From: Sanderia malayensis
Lineage: Eukaryota; Cnidaria; Scyphozoa; Semaeostomeae; Pelagiidae
Assembly (NCBI GenBank): GCA_013076295.1
Contig: RQOL01000906.1
Span: 310,001-374,000, forward strand
DNA length: 64,000 nt
Direction: 5' to 3'
The notes beneath the pieces are model-generated. The model was not told the origin of the DNA. It worked only from the letters and a program-made list of their open reading frames with translations, and searched no databases. Each line of letters begins with the position of its first letter. The stretch's first letter is position 1. Both the position numbers and the translations under genes were made by a program. Below, piece by piece: positions 11,833 through 23,666 of this stretch.

Positions 11833-14800
11833 AGTAATGGCAATATCGACAAGGTCATCCAAAAGCTTCTGTTGGATTTTTGATTGATGGACATTGAACT
11901 CTAACATGCCAAGCAACGTAAAGTGCTCTTGCAGAAGCTCTTGTTCTCTGTTGCAAACAGATTATTATAATTACAATTATAAATTGGCATAGATTGTTAG
12001 TTAACACAACTATAGATTACCGTAAAAGCTCTATTAAGTCACGGGAGGCTTATTTAGTGTTTGAGGTTCCAGTGGAGGGCTTATTCGAAATGTTGGGCAT
12101 TAGAGAGGGGGACTTAATAAATTTCTCAAATAAAGTTTAAAAAAATAACAGTGGAAGCGGTAAAATTACGTTTTTGAAAATTTATGGTTTCGTCAATCAC
12201 AATTTTGTCATCGCTCACAACTTCAAAAAAGGAGGAAGGCTTAGAAGGGTTCATTGAAAATATTGTTTTGCAAGGAACGCTTATTAGAAAGGGGGCTTGA
12301 TAAAGAGGGGGTTAATACCTCTTATAAGAGACTTTTCCGTGTGTTAATTTTTATTTATGATTTTAATATTAGGTGTTTAATGATTCATATCAGTCAAAGG
12401 TAGCTAAATCCATCTGTATTCTATATGGTTGTGTTTACATTTTTTCAAAGGAAGCCCTTTAATTTTGCAAAAATAGTTATAATAATTATAAGATTAAATA
12501 TTAGAGCATCAAATTAACAAACTTTTTTGAATATTTGGGAAAAGGATAATATTCTTCGATATCTTTTAATGTGACTTCTTCGTGATTATGATGATGATGA
12601 CGATGATGATGCTTATGAGAAGTATTTCCTTTAACAAAATAGTAAGTAACGTCGTGAGATTTCTTTCGCAAAACATTTTAATTAATCCCGTGTCTTGTAG
12701 GCCACGTTATAATACGGTGAGTATAATAACTTACTTGTGTGTGTCTTAATACTTTAATCGGAGAAACTTTCGCGAGATAAACTTTCGCGAGGCAAAGAAC
12801 TCGCGAAATTGTTTGGATAAACTTTCGCGAATTTAAAAATCGAAAAAATTTTGCGAAAAACTTTCGCGAATAGAGAAATTATGTAAAATATTTTACATAT
12901 TTCTGCACATTTGAGAGATTTTACAAATATAACTGGTTAAATTTTCGCGAATGTGAGTTTTAGAAAAATTTCGCGAGAACTTTCGCGAATTGCAATTTTG
13001 AAAAAATTCGCGCGTCAAACTTTCGCGAAAATGGCCAAAATTCGCGAAAGTTTATCTCGCAAAAGTTTCTCCGATTACAGTATATAAGATGGTTAGGAAA
13101 GCCAAGTTACCAAATAATAAAATAGTAAATAGAATACCTTAGGTGTATTAAATTTCGTGGTGCATTATAATTCGCGCGTACTTGAATTCGCGCATTTTAA
13201 ATTCGCGCACACGAGAAAGTAGACACAAAAGATGATACAAAAATTCAGTTCAAAAGAAACTATATTTCTGAACGTTTCCCTTGACTAAAGTAACCTTTTT
13301 ATAAGAATGGGTCTTCATACTGGCGCTCTTTTGCTAAGAAATCTTTAATCCCTTTGACATCTGTATCTGGTCTCTTTTGCATGCCGTCATAAAAAGATGT
13401 CAACCACTTTGCCTGTATCGGCTTCAAAATACTGATTTTCAACCATTTTGAATTTGCTGCTGGACTTCAAAACTTTCTGCAAAACATTTTTGCGACTCTT
13501 TACGGAAAAATGCCTTGCAACTTCTATTCACTGTGAGATCAAGATCCTTATGCAATGGCTTTGCGCATTAAGACAAGAAGGACGATCGACGGACATCGCG
13601 TAATCGGGCATTTGTCAAGGGAGATAAGCCGCTTTTCAAAGTTTTATTACGACTATGGAGGGAAAATGGAGGTTTTTGTAACAAGCATAGCCTTTAAAAG
13701 GCCTCCAATACCACACGGTAGTCTGGAAATACCGGCTGTCTTAAAGATTCCTAAATCTGTTGCACCAGACAGGATTTTCGACATTGTGAAAAAGAAGTGA
13801 ACTCTTACTATACCGAACTGGATCAAATTCAATTCAACGACCAAGATTTTAGTGATATTGACATTTAAAGTAATAAAAAAGTTTGTTAGTAACATAGCGT
13901 AAAATACTTTCTCGGTGAATTTATAGCGATATTTTGCCTTTGCGTTTTGCTCATGCTTGGCTTTTTTCGCTCAGCTCAATTTTCGCGCGAATATAAAAAA
14001 TAGAATAGTGACATTAATGTTTTAAATTCACATTCCAGAGGTCATCACCAGAACAAAGCATATTCTATTTATCATTGCCCGAATTCACATCTTCAGCAAT
14101 AACTTCAACAAAGTGTTTCAAGAAAGGTTCAATTATAAATTTTTTGTGCAAAATGCGCATCAAATATATTATACCGTAATGCTTCGAATAAACGCCCCCC
14201 TTGAATAAAGGCCCCCTATTTTGAAATATTTTCAAATTAAACGCCCCCTCGTATAGACGCCCCTTGTAGAGGAGCGTGTATATGAAACACAAAAAACCGA
14301 AGCTGGTCCTTCTTTCAACATCATCGAGGAAGACGATGTTGATAATGACTTTGAACTAGGTATTTAGATGTTTTTTTAAATTATACTTCTGGAACCTGAC
14401 TTTCTTAGTTGTTACTCAAAGTTTCACGATAAGTGCGATCATCATTAGATATTTATTAATACCCCCCCCCTCTTTTAAACGCCCCCTGGAATAGAAGCCC
14501 CCTAAAATATCAAAAATTTAATAAACGTTGCGGGCGTTTAATCGAAGCATTACGGTAAGCGAGTGCTAGTTACGCTATGAAGAAGGTTATTAAACCTTTT
14601 ATTATGCAGGTTATTATCTGTTATGTATCGCAAAATTTGAAGAATAGTTGCTGCTTACCTTCTTCGTCTTCTTCCTCTGAACTTGTCTCTGAGAAAAATC
14701 CGTCTTCAGAATTATCGTTATCTTCCAGCTCAACCTTTACAAACAAACAAAATTCATTGAAAATTAGTTACGAATGCGTTGCTTCCATATGCCAGGAACA

Positions 14801-17325
14801 ATAAATCACAATATATAATGAAATATTTTGGCTCCAGGGACACAATATTTAGAGGAACTCCTCAATACACCTTTTTGAACACAATCAGCTTGCCTTTAAA
14901 ACACTACATTAATTTTTTCCTCAAAAAATATAAATATGATATTATTTACTCTGAACAATGTACGCTGTTTATTGCTGTTACTGTTGTCTTTTCTCCTTCG
15001 GCCTCCTTCGGCCTCAGTAAATGCTCGTTGAAAGTTATCCACAAGAACAGCAACAAATAGACTACAAAAATTAAAATCAAAATCGTGAATATGTTTGTGT
15101 TAGTCTGTTCAGTGATTGTCATGAACAGGAATGTTTGTGAATGCGACGTATTGAGAGACCATGAGCATGAATTTAAAAATTCTATATTTAGAGAATCGTG
15201 GAGAAAAATCCTCGATCTAGAATAGTAATAAAAAAATATTTTTTTTCGCTTACTTCATGAAAATGAAATTCTCCAACACGATATACAGTATGAGATACAT
15301 GATGATAAATGCGTGCCCTTAAAAATAATAGCAAGCTCTTTATCAGACGACAACGTGAAATCAATATAGAACTTATAAATGGACACTAGTCAGTCCGTTA
15401 CAATAGATAGTAAACAAAATTTTATAATCCACCATGCATACTATATTAGTTTTAAATGAAAACAAACGAGAATTATTTTCAAAACGCATTATGCATCCGA
15501 AACACATCAAGGCATAGAAACTTTATTGCCTTCTACTTTCAAGTGAAACAGCTTTTATCTTGTCCACTCAGCTGCTTTATATGCAATTTATTCTTACTTT
15601 ATCAGTGCTCTAGCACAATGCGAAAAGCTGCTTATGCAACGAGATATTGTTGTTGCTTTTTTAATTTTAGCTAAACTGCACATAATTATAATCGAATAAT
15701 TAGTGACGTTTTCAGCATAGGGATTAAATTGATTTCTTACCAGGCTCTTTTTTTATTACTTCACTATAAACATAGTACCAATCATCCAGCGTTATCAGCT
15801 GGAAAAGCGTAATAAACGCTCTTCCAAGTGTTCCAAATCTATTGGGTGCCACGCCATAGAACAGGCCTCGCCCAACAACAGCAAACATATCTTCACGGCT
15901 TGTTAAAGATCATCATAAAGGTCACACAGGATATGTCCAAATGAGTTTCTTGAATTTATATTGTTTTAATATCACCTTCACTATTTTATCATTGCTTTAA
16001 GAATTATTGCTACATTCTATGGGCACCAGAAAAGGCGACAAATAATATCATTGAGTTTTGATGGGCACAGCGGCACACAAGGGAATGTAAACTTGCTCCA
16101 TTTAATTATTTGACTATTGAAAAGGTCCTCCCTGACGGATTGAGGAATTCTAGCTCAGTTAATCTATGGTTGAGCTATCGACGAAGCTTACTCACCTATC
16201 GTGTAGTGAAGTGCTTGTTGAATAAGTAACATTAAAATATAAGGGTACATAAGAAGAGCAACTGTAGCATAACGATTGTGCTGAGTGCCTTGAAAGACTT
16301 TAATACGGTGGTGAGAACAACTTGAAGGTTCTTTAAAAACCTGGAAGAAGTAGGACTGCTATAAGTATAATTTATTAGAAGGGATGTCGTGTTTTTGTGG
16401 TATCATATTCATAATCGTAATTATTGTTAGCCGTAGCCTTGTACACTTACTGAGCATAAGTTGCGCACCAACGGATGAAAAATGGCGTCTAAAAGTGACC
16501 AAGTGTAGTTAAAGAAAAGGCAACATTAGAACTTATGTAATTATACCTTATTGTTCTGAGCACCCTTAGTGCTCGTAATGCTCTGATGGCCCTAAACATC
16601 CTCAGAAGACGAAATATGGCAGCAACGTCAAAGCCAGCAACATTTTGAACTATCAACGGCAGTAAGAAATCCACAGTTGTGCACAACACTATGATGAAAT
16701 CTAAAATATGTAATTTGAAAGAATTGTGACATATTTGAGTTAAGAACAACATAAGCAACGAGAGCTCTGTAAAAATTATAATTACCCAAAATGTTCCAGC
16801 CTTCCTTGAAAAATAGAAACCCAAGTCCATAGAGTTTCATTAATAATTCGATAATGTATATGGACAAGAAAACGTTGTCCAACGCAGTGAAATACCAGCC
16901 TAATAAAAGATTAGGGTGATTAACAGAAACATTCAAGACTAAAAGTGCTATATAATATTCATTTGTATTTTGCTTTTAAGTCAGGACTTGTCCTAACTTG
17001 TTTCCAACAATGTATGTTCTTGCGACCTTTTTAATAATAAGATAAAATGCATACCCCCTTTAAATGATATTTCTTCACTGGTCTGAGCAACAAGAACCAC
17101 AGTATTCAAAATTATGACGAAGAGAATCGCTCCACCAAAAGGCTTTGACTCTGTAACTTCGTAGACGAAGATGCGAAATTCGCTGGCATTTTCTGGCAAA
17201 TGAGGTGGGCGCTTGAAAACTTTGCTGTTCGATTGTGTATCAACCGTACTAACATTTCCTTCACTATTATTTCTAGTGTTGCTTATATTATCTTCAGTAA
17301 AACATTGGTTTTTGGAGCCGATCAT
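11833..17325 (-). CDS. CatSper pore-forming subunit, CatSper1-like
   Basis: Exons (minus strand): 17325-17055, 16899-16786, 16700-16547, 16340-16249, 15890-15741, 15317-15254, 15061-14950, 14734-14659, 11945-11833. All joins keep phase, giving about 382 residues; the last few codons and stop are unresolved. The product is one 6-TM cation-channel domain of the sperm flagellum Ca2+ channel. S1-S3 fall at about 62-145. S4 carries eight Arg at every third position (159-180). The pore filter is TLDDW (244-248), and S6 (about 263-292) ends in VLVDNFQ. An acidic stretch and a coiled coil ending LLDDLVD follow, as in CatSper C-termini. GWYFTALD and TLDDW resemble CatSper1, but the long His-rich N-terminus of mammals is absent. 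Intron 8 (2.7 kb) holds three MITEs. Confidence 0.85.
12018..12341. mobile_element. MITE, CCGTA family, in a CatSper intron
   Basis: The left end TACCGTAAAAGCTCTATTAA is followed by repeated GGGCTTATT/GAGAGGGGG motifs. The right end is less well kept, near TTAATACCTCTTATAAG. It lies in intron 8 of the CatSper-like gene. Confidence 0.5.
12751..13081. mobile_element. MITE built of TTCGCGAA palindromes, 331 bp
   Basis: The left end ACTTTAATCGGAGAAACTTT is mirrored at the right end (complement reads ACTGTAATCGGAGAAACTTT). Between them the sequence AAACTTTCGCGA or its complement recurs about a dozen times. The repeated core TCGCGA is itself palindromic and holds two CpGs, in sharp contrast to the AT-rich, CpG-poor surroundings. 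No coding sequence is present. Confidence 0.75.
14172..14557. mobile_element. MITE, CCGTA family, 386 bp
   Basis: The left end TACCGTAATGCTTCGAATAA and right end TTAATCGAAGCATTACGGTA are inverted copies differing at one base. The interior carries repeated AACGCCCCC and GGCCCCCTA blocks. It lies in intron 8 of the CatSper-like gene. Confidence 0.75.
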
Positions 17326-17941
17326 TTTGTTGACCAAAATCAAATCATATAATGAATTAATGATTTTTGACGACTATGCTATGAAAACTATTCCCGCCTT
17401 TTTGTATAGGGCCCAGTTCTCTGTGTGTAATCAATCAAGAGCACTGATCTATAAGAAATCTTGTAGATTAGATCATATAAAATTAGTTTTCTTATAGATC
17501 AGTGATCAAGAGTCATTGAAATAGCCAACATGTACAAAATTAAGTAAAAAATATAGAAGTAAATGTAGTTCTTATATCCTATTATATTATTAATTTTGAT
17601 GTGTTAATGTTCTTTAATTGAATTGATTATGATCATTGAATCAAGAGTCTTTGAGACGAGTTTATATTTCTTGTGTAATGAGTTCTTTTCTTCCGAAGTT
17701 GAGCTGGCATACATGCGCAGCACAAATTCTCTGGATACTACTGCGAAGGTGGATTCGCGTACCTTCAACATAACATTGCATCTTTCTTCTTGCAAACTAA
17801 AGATTATCGAAGAAGTAAAAAAAGGTTTAAATATAATGAGAGACTTCTTATTTTGTTGAAGATTGAAACAGTTAAACCGAAGTTTCATTGCCTTGATATG
17901 TTTCACATTACAATTGAGATGAAATAATGGTTTAAGAAGAC
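17326..17941. promoter_or_regulatory. Shared spacer between divergent CatSper-like and BABAM2 genes
   Basis: The 616 bp between the two opposed start codons must hold both 5' regions. I see no clear TATA box or binding site. A minus-strand frame of 119 codons across it looks like chance. An upstream exon of the CatSper-like gene could lie here, because the chosen ATG (17325) follows open sequence. Confidence 0.35.
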
Positions 17942-20900
17942 ATGGACTCAATATATGAACCACTCAAAACTCTAGTTGAAGACTTAAAGTATATGCGAAT
18001 AGGCCTAAAGAAACGCCCACTGATTGTTTCAGAACTAAAAACTGGGCAAGTTGATTTTCATGTATCTATTTTTAGTTCAATTTAAAGCAGAACTAGGACG
18101 TAATTTGCACACTCCAATTTAACATTGATGTTTTGATTGTTTGTATAGGTCTTCAAAGGCTGAAGATGAATCCGAAAGGTTTAAACTCTCTTTTCATCTA
18201 GCTGGAAGCATACATTCCTGTGAGTTGCAAGGAAGCTACATATCATGTATAAGAATAGTTTTTTAATATCTTAACAGAGTAGTCTACCAATAGAGCAATT
18301 TTAATTAATAGGTTGTAAAAGTTATCTATAATCATTTTTAGGGGAACTTGTATTTGATAAACAGACACCTCTTCTGCCACCAGATGTCATTACCGGAGTT
18401 GAGGATGAAGGATTCTGTCCATACCTTGATGATTTAAAAGTATATATCTGATTATGATCATTTGCACATGATTTATTGGGAAATTGTGTCAGGTGTTTCT
18501 TAAAACAAGAGTAAATTCTACTTTATAGCAGTTGAAGAAACAATGAAGTATTTTAAGCATATGAAGTATTTTGAGAAGTAGAATATGAAGTATGTTTGCT
18601 GCTTTGAAGTAGAGTTTACATTTGGTTTAACAAACATCTGACATAACTTCTATTGTGATATAATAATCATAACTTCATCTGATATAATCATTATAAACAT
18701 ATACAGTTCCCAATAAAAACTCTGAGTCCTGATTTAATTATGTATGTTTCTTTCAGGGTTATGTTAATTGGAACCCATCATCATCAGAGTGTCTTTCTGA
18801 CCTGGTGGTAGAGCTTATTCAGTTGTACTCAGCCTATCAGAAAAACCTTGTTACATTGTACCCAAGACTGAGTGACCAGTGGACAGATTTATGCTTATCC
18901 ACAAACTATGGTGAGACCTGTGAAGTCAACATCAACAAAAATCCACCTGGAGTAAGAAATCAATTATTGAAGCAGAAATTGGCAAATTATTAAATTAGAA
19001 ATCGTTGAATGGATAGATTATTGATGCTAATATATACCATTAATTGTTGCTTTTTTATTATCTTCAGACTTTCAATGCCGTAGCAACATTCTTGTTTGAA
19101 TTGGGAATTGATCTTGATGATCTACCACCTTATCTTGTGGAGGTAAAGTGATTTTAAAAATTTGAAGTAATTTTAAAATTTAACATCTTAGAATTTTAAT
19201 TGACCTTATTTCATTCCTTTTTTTTTCAATTTTGCAGAAGAATTTTGGTGCAGGCAAAGCAGCTCTGCAAGTGACATTTCAGCCACCCGACCTCACAACT
19301 ATAGACCCTAGATTGTTTCTTTCTCCAAGACTAGAACAGTAAGCATTCATATCATAGTTCTATGAGTTGGTTATTTCCATTACAACTGTCAAAACCCCCT
19401 CCCTCCACTTCCAGAAATCATCAAGACATTTCCTTCTGTGATTGTTTATTTCCTTCATATCTTAATTATTTTTTGATTCTATTATATCATAGTGTTGTTG
19501 GAGGTGTCAGCAATTTAAGGTTACCACCATATGGAATTATGGACAACTTATCTTCCTATATTGAAAGTGTTAATCAAATATTGAGAAATACGGTAAGAAA
19601 TAATGAAAAGCCAATAATCTAAATTTTATATTGTCTCAAGTTTGTCTCAATGATCATTATTGAGCGAGTATTTACTGAATTTTTTATGTGCTGCCTCCCA
19701 GGTGAACAATGTTATGGAATGCTACATAAAGCGGAAAGAGTTGGTTTCTTGTATAATTGCTGAGTTTCACGGGTAATGTCCCTTTGATTTGCTTGCTTGT
19801 TTTTTTACTATTTATTTCATTTTCGATAACAATTGATTACAACATACAAAAAAGCAGTTAAAAGAGCAAGTATTCACGTGCAAAAAAGGGAAAAGGGACA
19901 ATTAAGAGAAAAATTAAAGTATACATATCGTATTTCCTCTATTTAGCGCCCACTGTCTTTTAACCACCCCACCCCTTCCAATAAGCGCCCTGGGCGCGTA
20001 ATAGAGGAAATACGGTACATAGATTTAAAAAAGAAATGAGTTAAATAAAATAAAAATACAGAATTTTAAAATACTGTTTTAGATCTAAATTTCCCTTTTA
20101 TTGGTTGACTGTCATTGTAATTTCTTTGTTCGTTCAATATTCGAAACTCCTTGTTTGTGATGCATGTTAATCATTATCAACAACCACACCATCCTCCCAT
20201 CCTTATTTTCCGTCATTCGTTATTTATTTCTTTTGACTTCTTTTCCCATTTCCTCTTACTTATATTTCTTATTTATTTCCTTTGAAGCTCGATCGTCGAA
20301 TACGACGCAAAAAAATATGACAAAGTTACGATCCTACTATGTCATAATAATTATTATTTTATCCTTATCGGTGAGACTTCATTTAATATGTTTAACTATC
20401 AAATTTAGTCAACGTGGTTATATACGCCTGGTTTAATTGATTGAAATGGTGTCTTTTATAGTCCTGGTTGGCGAGAATTTTCCCTCAACGCCTCCCTCAC
20501 TCGTTATACAATCTATCTACCATAAAATACGACGGACTCCGTACAGAGAAATTCACAAGGACTATTTGTATAGTCCGAGCTGGGAGCCAAAACAGATGCT
20601 TAAATCCATAAGGTATGTTGACTATTTACCATAAACCATATCAATAGCTCTTTATAGAGCTCAACAACATCAACATTCATATCACCCAAGTTCTACAATT
20701 CACTTGCCGGCTATTGAATTGAATTACTTGGCTCTTCACATCTGACACATTTTGAAATAACAATATCTCGTGTCATCGCGTAAAAAGAAAAAAATTAAAA
20801 TAACGTTGACCGTTTTTTTCTTCGCAGAAATTACCTGTCTGATGTGATACTTGATTTTAAAGAAGATTCAATCAAAGCCCAAAAGGAAGCAAGAAGATGA
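17942..20900 (+). CDS. BABAM2: BRISC and BRCA1-A complex member 2 (BRE/BRCC45)
   Basis: Eleven exons: 17942-18049, 18159-18219, 18342-18439, 18757-18951, 19068-19142, 19238-19338, 19493-19592, 19702-19772, 20288-20370, 20462-20612, 20828-20900. They give 371 residues, against 383 in human. The protein is the core scaffold of the nuclear BRCA1-A complex (K63-deubiquitination at DNA breaks) and the cytosolic BRISC complex. It is built of two UEV-like domains without an active Cys. Family landmarks are ERFKLSFHLAG...WELVFD, NWNPSSSECL..VVELIQLY, LFLSPRLEH, YIKRKELVSCIIAEFHG..VEYDA and YLYSPSWEPKQM. The exon 1/2 join is the least certain: I chose the AG at 18157-18158 because it alone keeps phase. 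Intron 8 holds a 92-bp MITE. Confidence 0.93.
19926..20017. mobile_element. Short MITE, CCGTA family, 92 bp
   Basis: The left end TATCGTATTTCCTCTATTTA and right end AATAGAGGAAATACGGTA form an inverted pair around GCGCCC blocks. It lies in BABAM2 intron 8 and shows how short members of this family can be. Confidence 0.65.
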
Positions 20901-23065
20901 TGTTGGCAAACTTCCATAAAAAACTGCGTTATGCTGTATAAGTGAATTTGCTTTCAGTGCTCCTGTATAATTTTGCCAGGTAGTATTTGTTAGACGAAAG
21001 GACGTTAATATCAAGATTAAAGTTTCGTCTAGGAATTGTCCCTGCTGAGAATGACGCCTTGAATGCGGTTTTGGAGATGAATGAAGAATGAAACATGAAA
21101 TCAAATCTTCTTGCGCTGGGAACAAATGAACATTCGTCTACTTTGACGTGCATCTCTGAACAACTCTTGTCATTTTTCTGTGTCGTCATTAGACTTGTTG
21201 CACCAGTCTCGATTGAGTACAAGCACATCGAAACTCGTTTTCTAACATGCAACAATGTGGGCAAATTTGGAAGCTTCGTTCCGACAAATTCTGGTCTGTA
21301 AAACACCTTAAAGACCCATTGTCAACCAACAAAGCAGACCCCATAAGTATGGGGCCTTCCTCTTGTTTATCAACAAAGCGCCTACGTAGTTACATGAATT
21401 TCTGGGTCAGAAATTAAAAATCGCGCAGCTATTTGGCTGTAACATTGAAAATGAAAACTAAACAGTGGACAGTGAACAGTCAAGTAACATTGAAAACTAA
21501 ACTTTCCAAGTCTTTGTCGTTTATTTTGATTTTAATTTATTCCTTTTCTTTGTTTGATTGTTTTTGTTTTTGTAATTTGTGACAAAAGTGTCTGTCAAAG
21601 TGTCTGTCATCGGAAATGGCGAACGAATCCCAAACACTAACCATGTGGAAACATTGACTCTGTTTGTAACTGCACGACTTTTATTTTCTGACATAGAACA
21701 GAGCTACCAACAGAGCTAATGTTTCCAAATGGTGAGTGTCAAGGATTCGTTCGCCATTTCGTTGGTGAGAGCAAAGTAGCTGCGCGATTTTTAATTTCTG
21801 TCCCAGAAATTCATGTAACTACGTAGGCGCTTTGTTGATAAACAAGAGGAAGGCTCCATACTTATGGGGTCTGCTTTGTTGGTTGACAATGGGTCTTTAA
21901 AGTGCTAATGCAACGAATTTTTACATGGTGTTTTTATTTCAAAAATCTATAGATTTCAATGCACTGATCAACGTGGCGCAAATAAAATTTGCAAATTATG
22001 TATACTTTTTTCTCTATTAACCTTCAAAGTAGGCAATTTTGACCTTTTTCATGCGAAAACTGAACATCACTGTGATCAAACGTTGTATCTGCAACGTCAA
22101 GCAGGCTTTCTTCTATTGAAATTCGACATGGCGAGCTGTGAGCGAACACACATGACGGGTATCTCGGGAGCAAAAAATCATAGAACTATTTACATGTCTT
22201 ACAGATACATAACGGAGACAATTGTGCGATTACTCAGTGTTGCGAAAAGGTATCGTTTCATAATGTTGCTGATAGTATTTCAAAGCCAATCAAACAGAAC
22301 AAGGTCTTTTTAAGGAGTTCAGGAGACAGACATCATTCGCACCCACCGACCAGGATAGCAGGATTGTTCATTGTAGCGTTCATTTTTGCTTTGAAGTAAA
22401 GAGAGGTATTAGGAAAGATTTTAAAGATGAGATTAAAGCTAAAATCAAACGCTATTCCTGCAATAGAGGCAGTAAACAAGTTCGTAACCCAAAGTGTGAC
22501 TCTCAGCTTCTTTACTCGGACCTAAGCACTCGACCAAAACAAATGTCAGAAGATTTGAGCTTTTTGGGGTGATATCGAAGGAATTTTAATTTCTGAAGTT
22601 TCTGAAAATAATTCAATGTCTGTAATTTTAAGTTAAATCAAGTTATTACAAAAATAAGGCCTGGGATAAGCCAAATCAGGGCTACGTGTCGTTCCACAGC
22701 AACTCGAGGCAACAATGGCGACGCGGGATGACGTCATATTTTTTCGGAGGTACCCATTCATTTTCAAACTTAAATTGTGTCTCTAACTTTAAACGAAATG
22801 ACACAAATTGTTTTCAGAACGCCCTTATAGTGGTTCAGCCGGAGCTCAAATATTCCCACCCTGAGTGGAGCTATTAAAAAAGACCAGACGACGTGCAAAA
22901 AAATCCACTGACTTCCATTGGGAAAAATATTTTGGGTCATCACTGTGACGTCACAGCGTTGCGATTTTCGCAAAAGGTGGCCTGATTCAAGGTGAAATTA
23001 AAGTAACTTATACTTGTCAGATGCACGTCAAAATTGCATCAAACTGATCAGTACATCCTTGGCTT
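20901..23065. other. Gene-poor spacer with transposon debris
   Basis: Apart from the foldback element at 21304-21904, I find no exon chain. A stretch at about 22.3-22.5 kb has codon-like texture (…KEVKRGIRKDFKDEIKAKI… in one plus frame) but no start, stop or family match; it may be decayed retroelement sequence. Confidence 0.4.
21304..21904. mobile_element. Foldback element, 601 bp
   Basis: Arms of about 130 bp (21304-21435 and 21773-21904) are near-perfect inverted copies. They begin CACCTTAAAGACCCATTGTC and run through CCATAAGTATGGGG and GCGCCTACGTAGTTACATG. Between them a second inverted pair (AAATGGCGAACGAATCC near 21614 and GGATTCGTTCGCCATTT near 21743) extends the hairpin. No coding capacity, and I could not define a target duplication. 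Confidence 0.75.
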
Positions 23066-23467
23066 TTATTTGAAATAAAAAATACATTGCGTCGCTGTGT
23101 TTTTGCTCATACCTTCGCTCCACCAACAGGGACTTGTCACATTTGAGCATCCAAAATCGGAACGGGAACATTTTTGAAATAGCAATTGTTCACCAAAAGA
23201 ATCGTCGTCGCAAAGAATCGAATCCGTACGCCAAAAATTTTGCCATCGTTTTAATCTAGGTTGGGTTCTCCTCCAATTGTGAAAAAAAGCTCTCCAAACT
23301 TGTGAAATATTGTTCACACCATTATCTCGATTAAGGCCTTCTACCACATTTGGACCAGTTTTCATGCATTGGATCTCCAATGCTTCTCTTATTTTCCTAT
23401 TTTTATAGCTTGACTCACTAACTTTGATTGCTTTCTTCTTATAAATCCTTTTTAATTTAGGACCCAC
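23066..23467 (-). pseudogene. C-terminal remnant of a retroelement protein
   Basis: The minus frame contains SSYKNRKIREALEIQ...LNRDNG, a pattern I associate with the C-terminus of retroelement proteins such as Penelope-like elements, where a similar (K/R)-x-E(A/S)-x-x-I...(L/I)NRD(N/D)G block follows the endonuclease. No intact catalytic domain is visible, and the upstream frames are broken. Assignment is by this one motif and is weak. Confidence 0.35.
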
Positions 23468-23666
23468 TTTCGGAATCCACGGAATCTTTACAAAAGATCT
23501 TTATAGATCTCGTGAACATCAAAGGTTGGATCATCGCCACACAACGAGAACTTGTTGTTCGAGCAGATCGGTTTTGATGCATCCTAAAAAGCATCCGCCA
23601 GATCAGATTAAAAAGGCCTAAGTCGAAGAAAACCAGCCACGATATCTTGTGTTTCGACAAGAAGAC

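Noticed and set aside
13555..13895. Opposed ORFs of about 80 codons
   Set aside because: They lie within the 2.7-kb CatSper intron, overlap each other on both strands and show no protein-like pattern.
17604..17963. Minus-strand ORF of 119 codons as an upstream CatSper exon
   Set aside because: It overlaps the BABAM2 start, has no donor in phase with the CatSper exon and no channel-like sequence.
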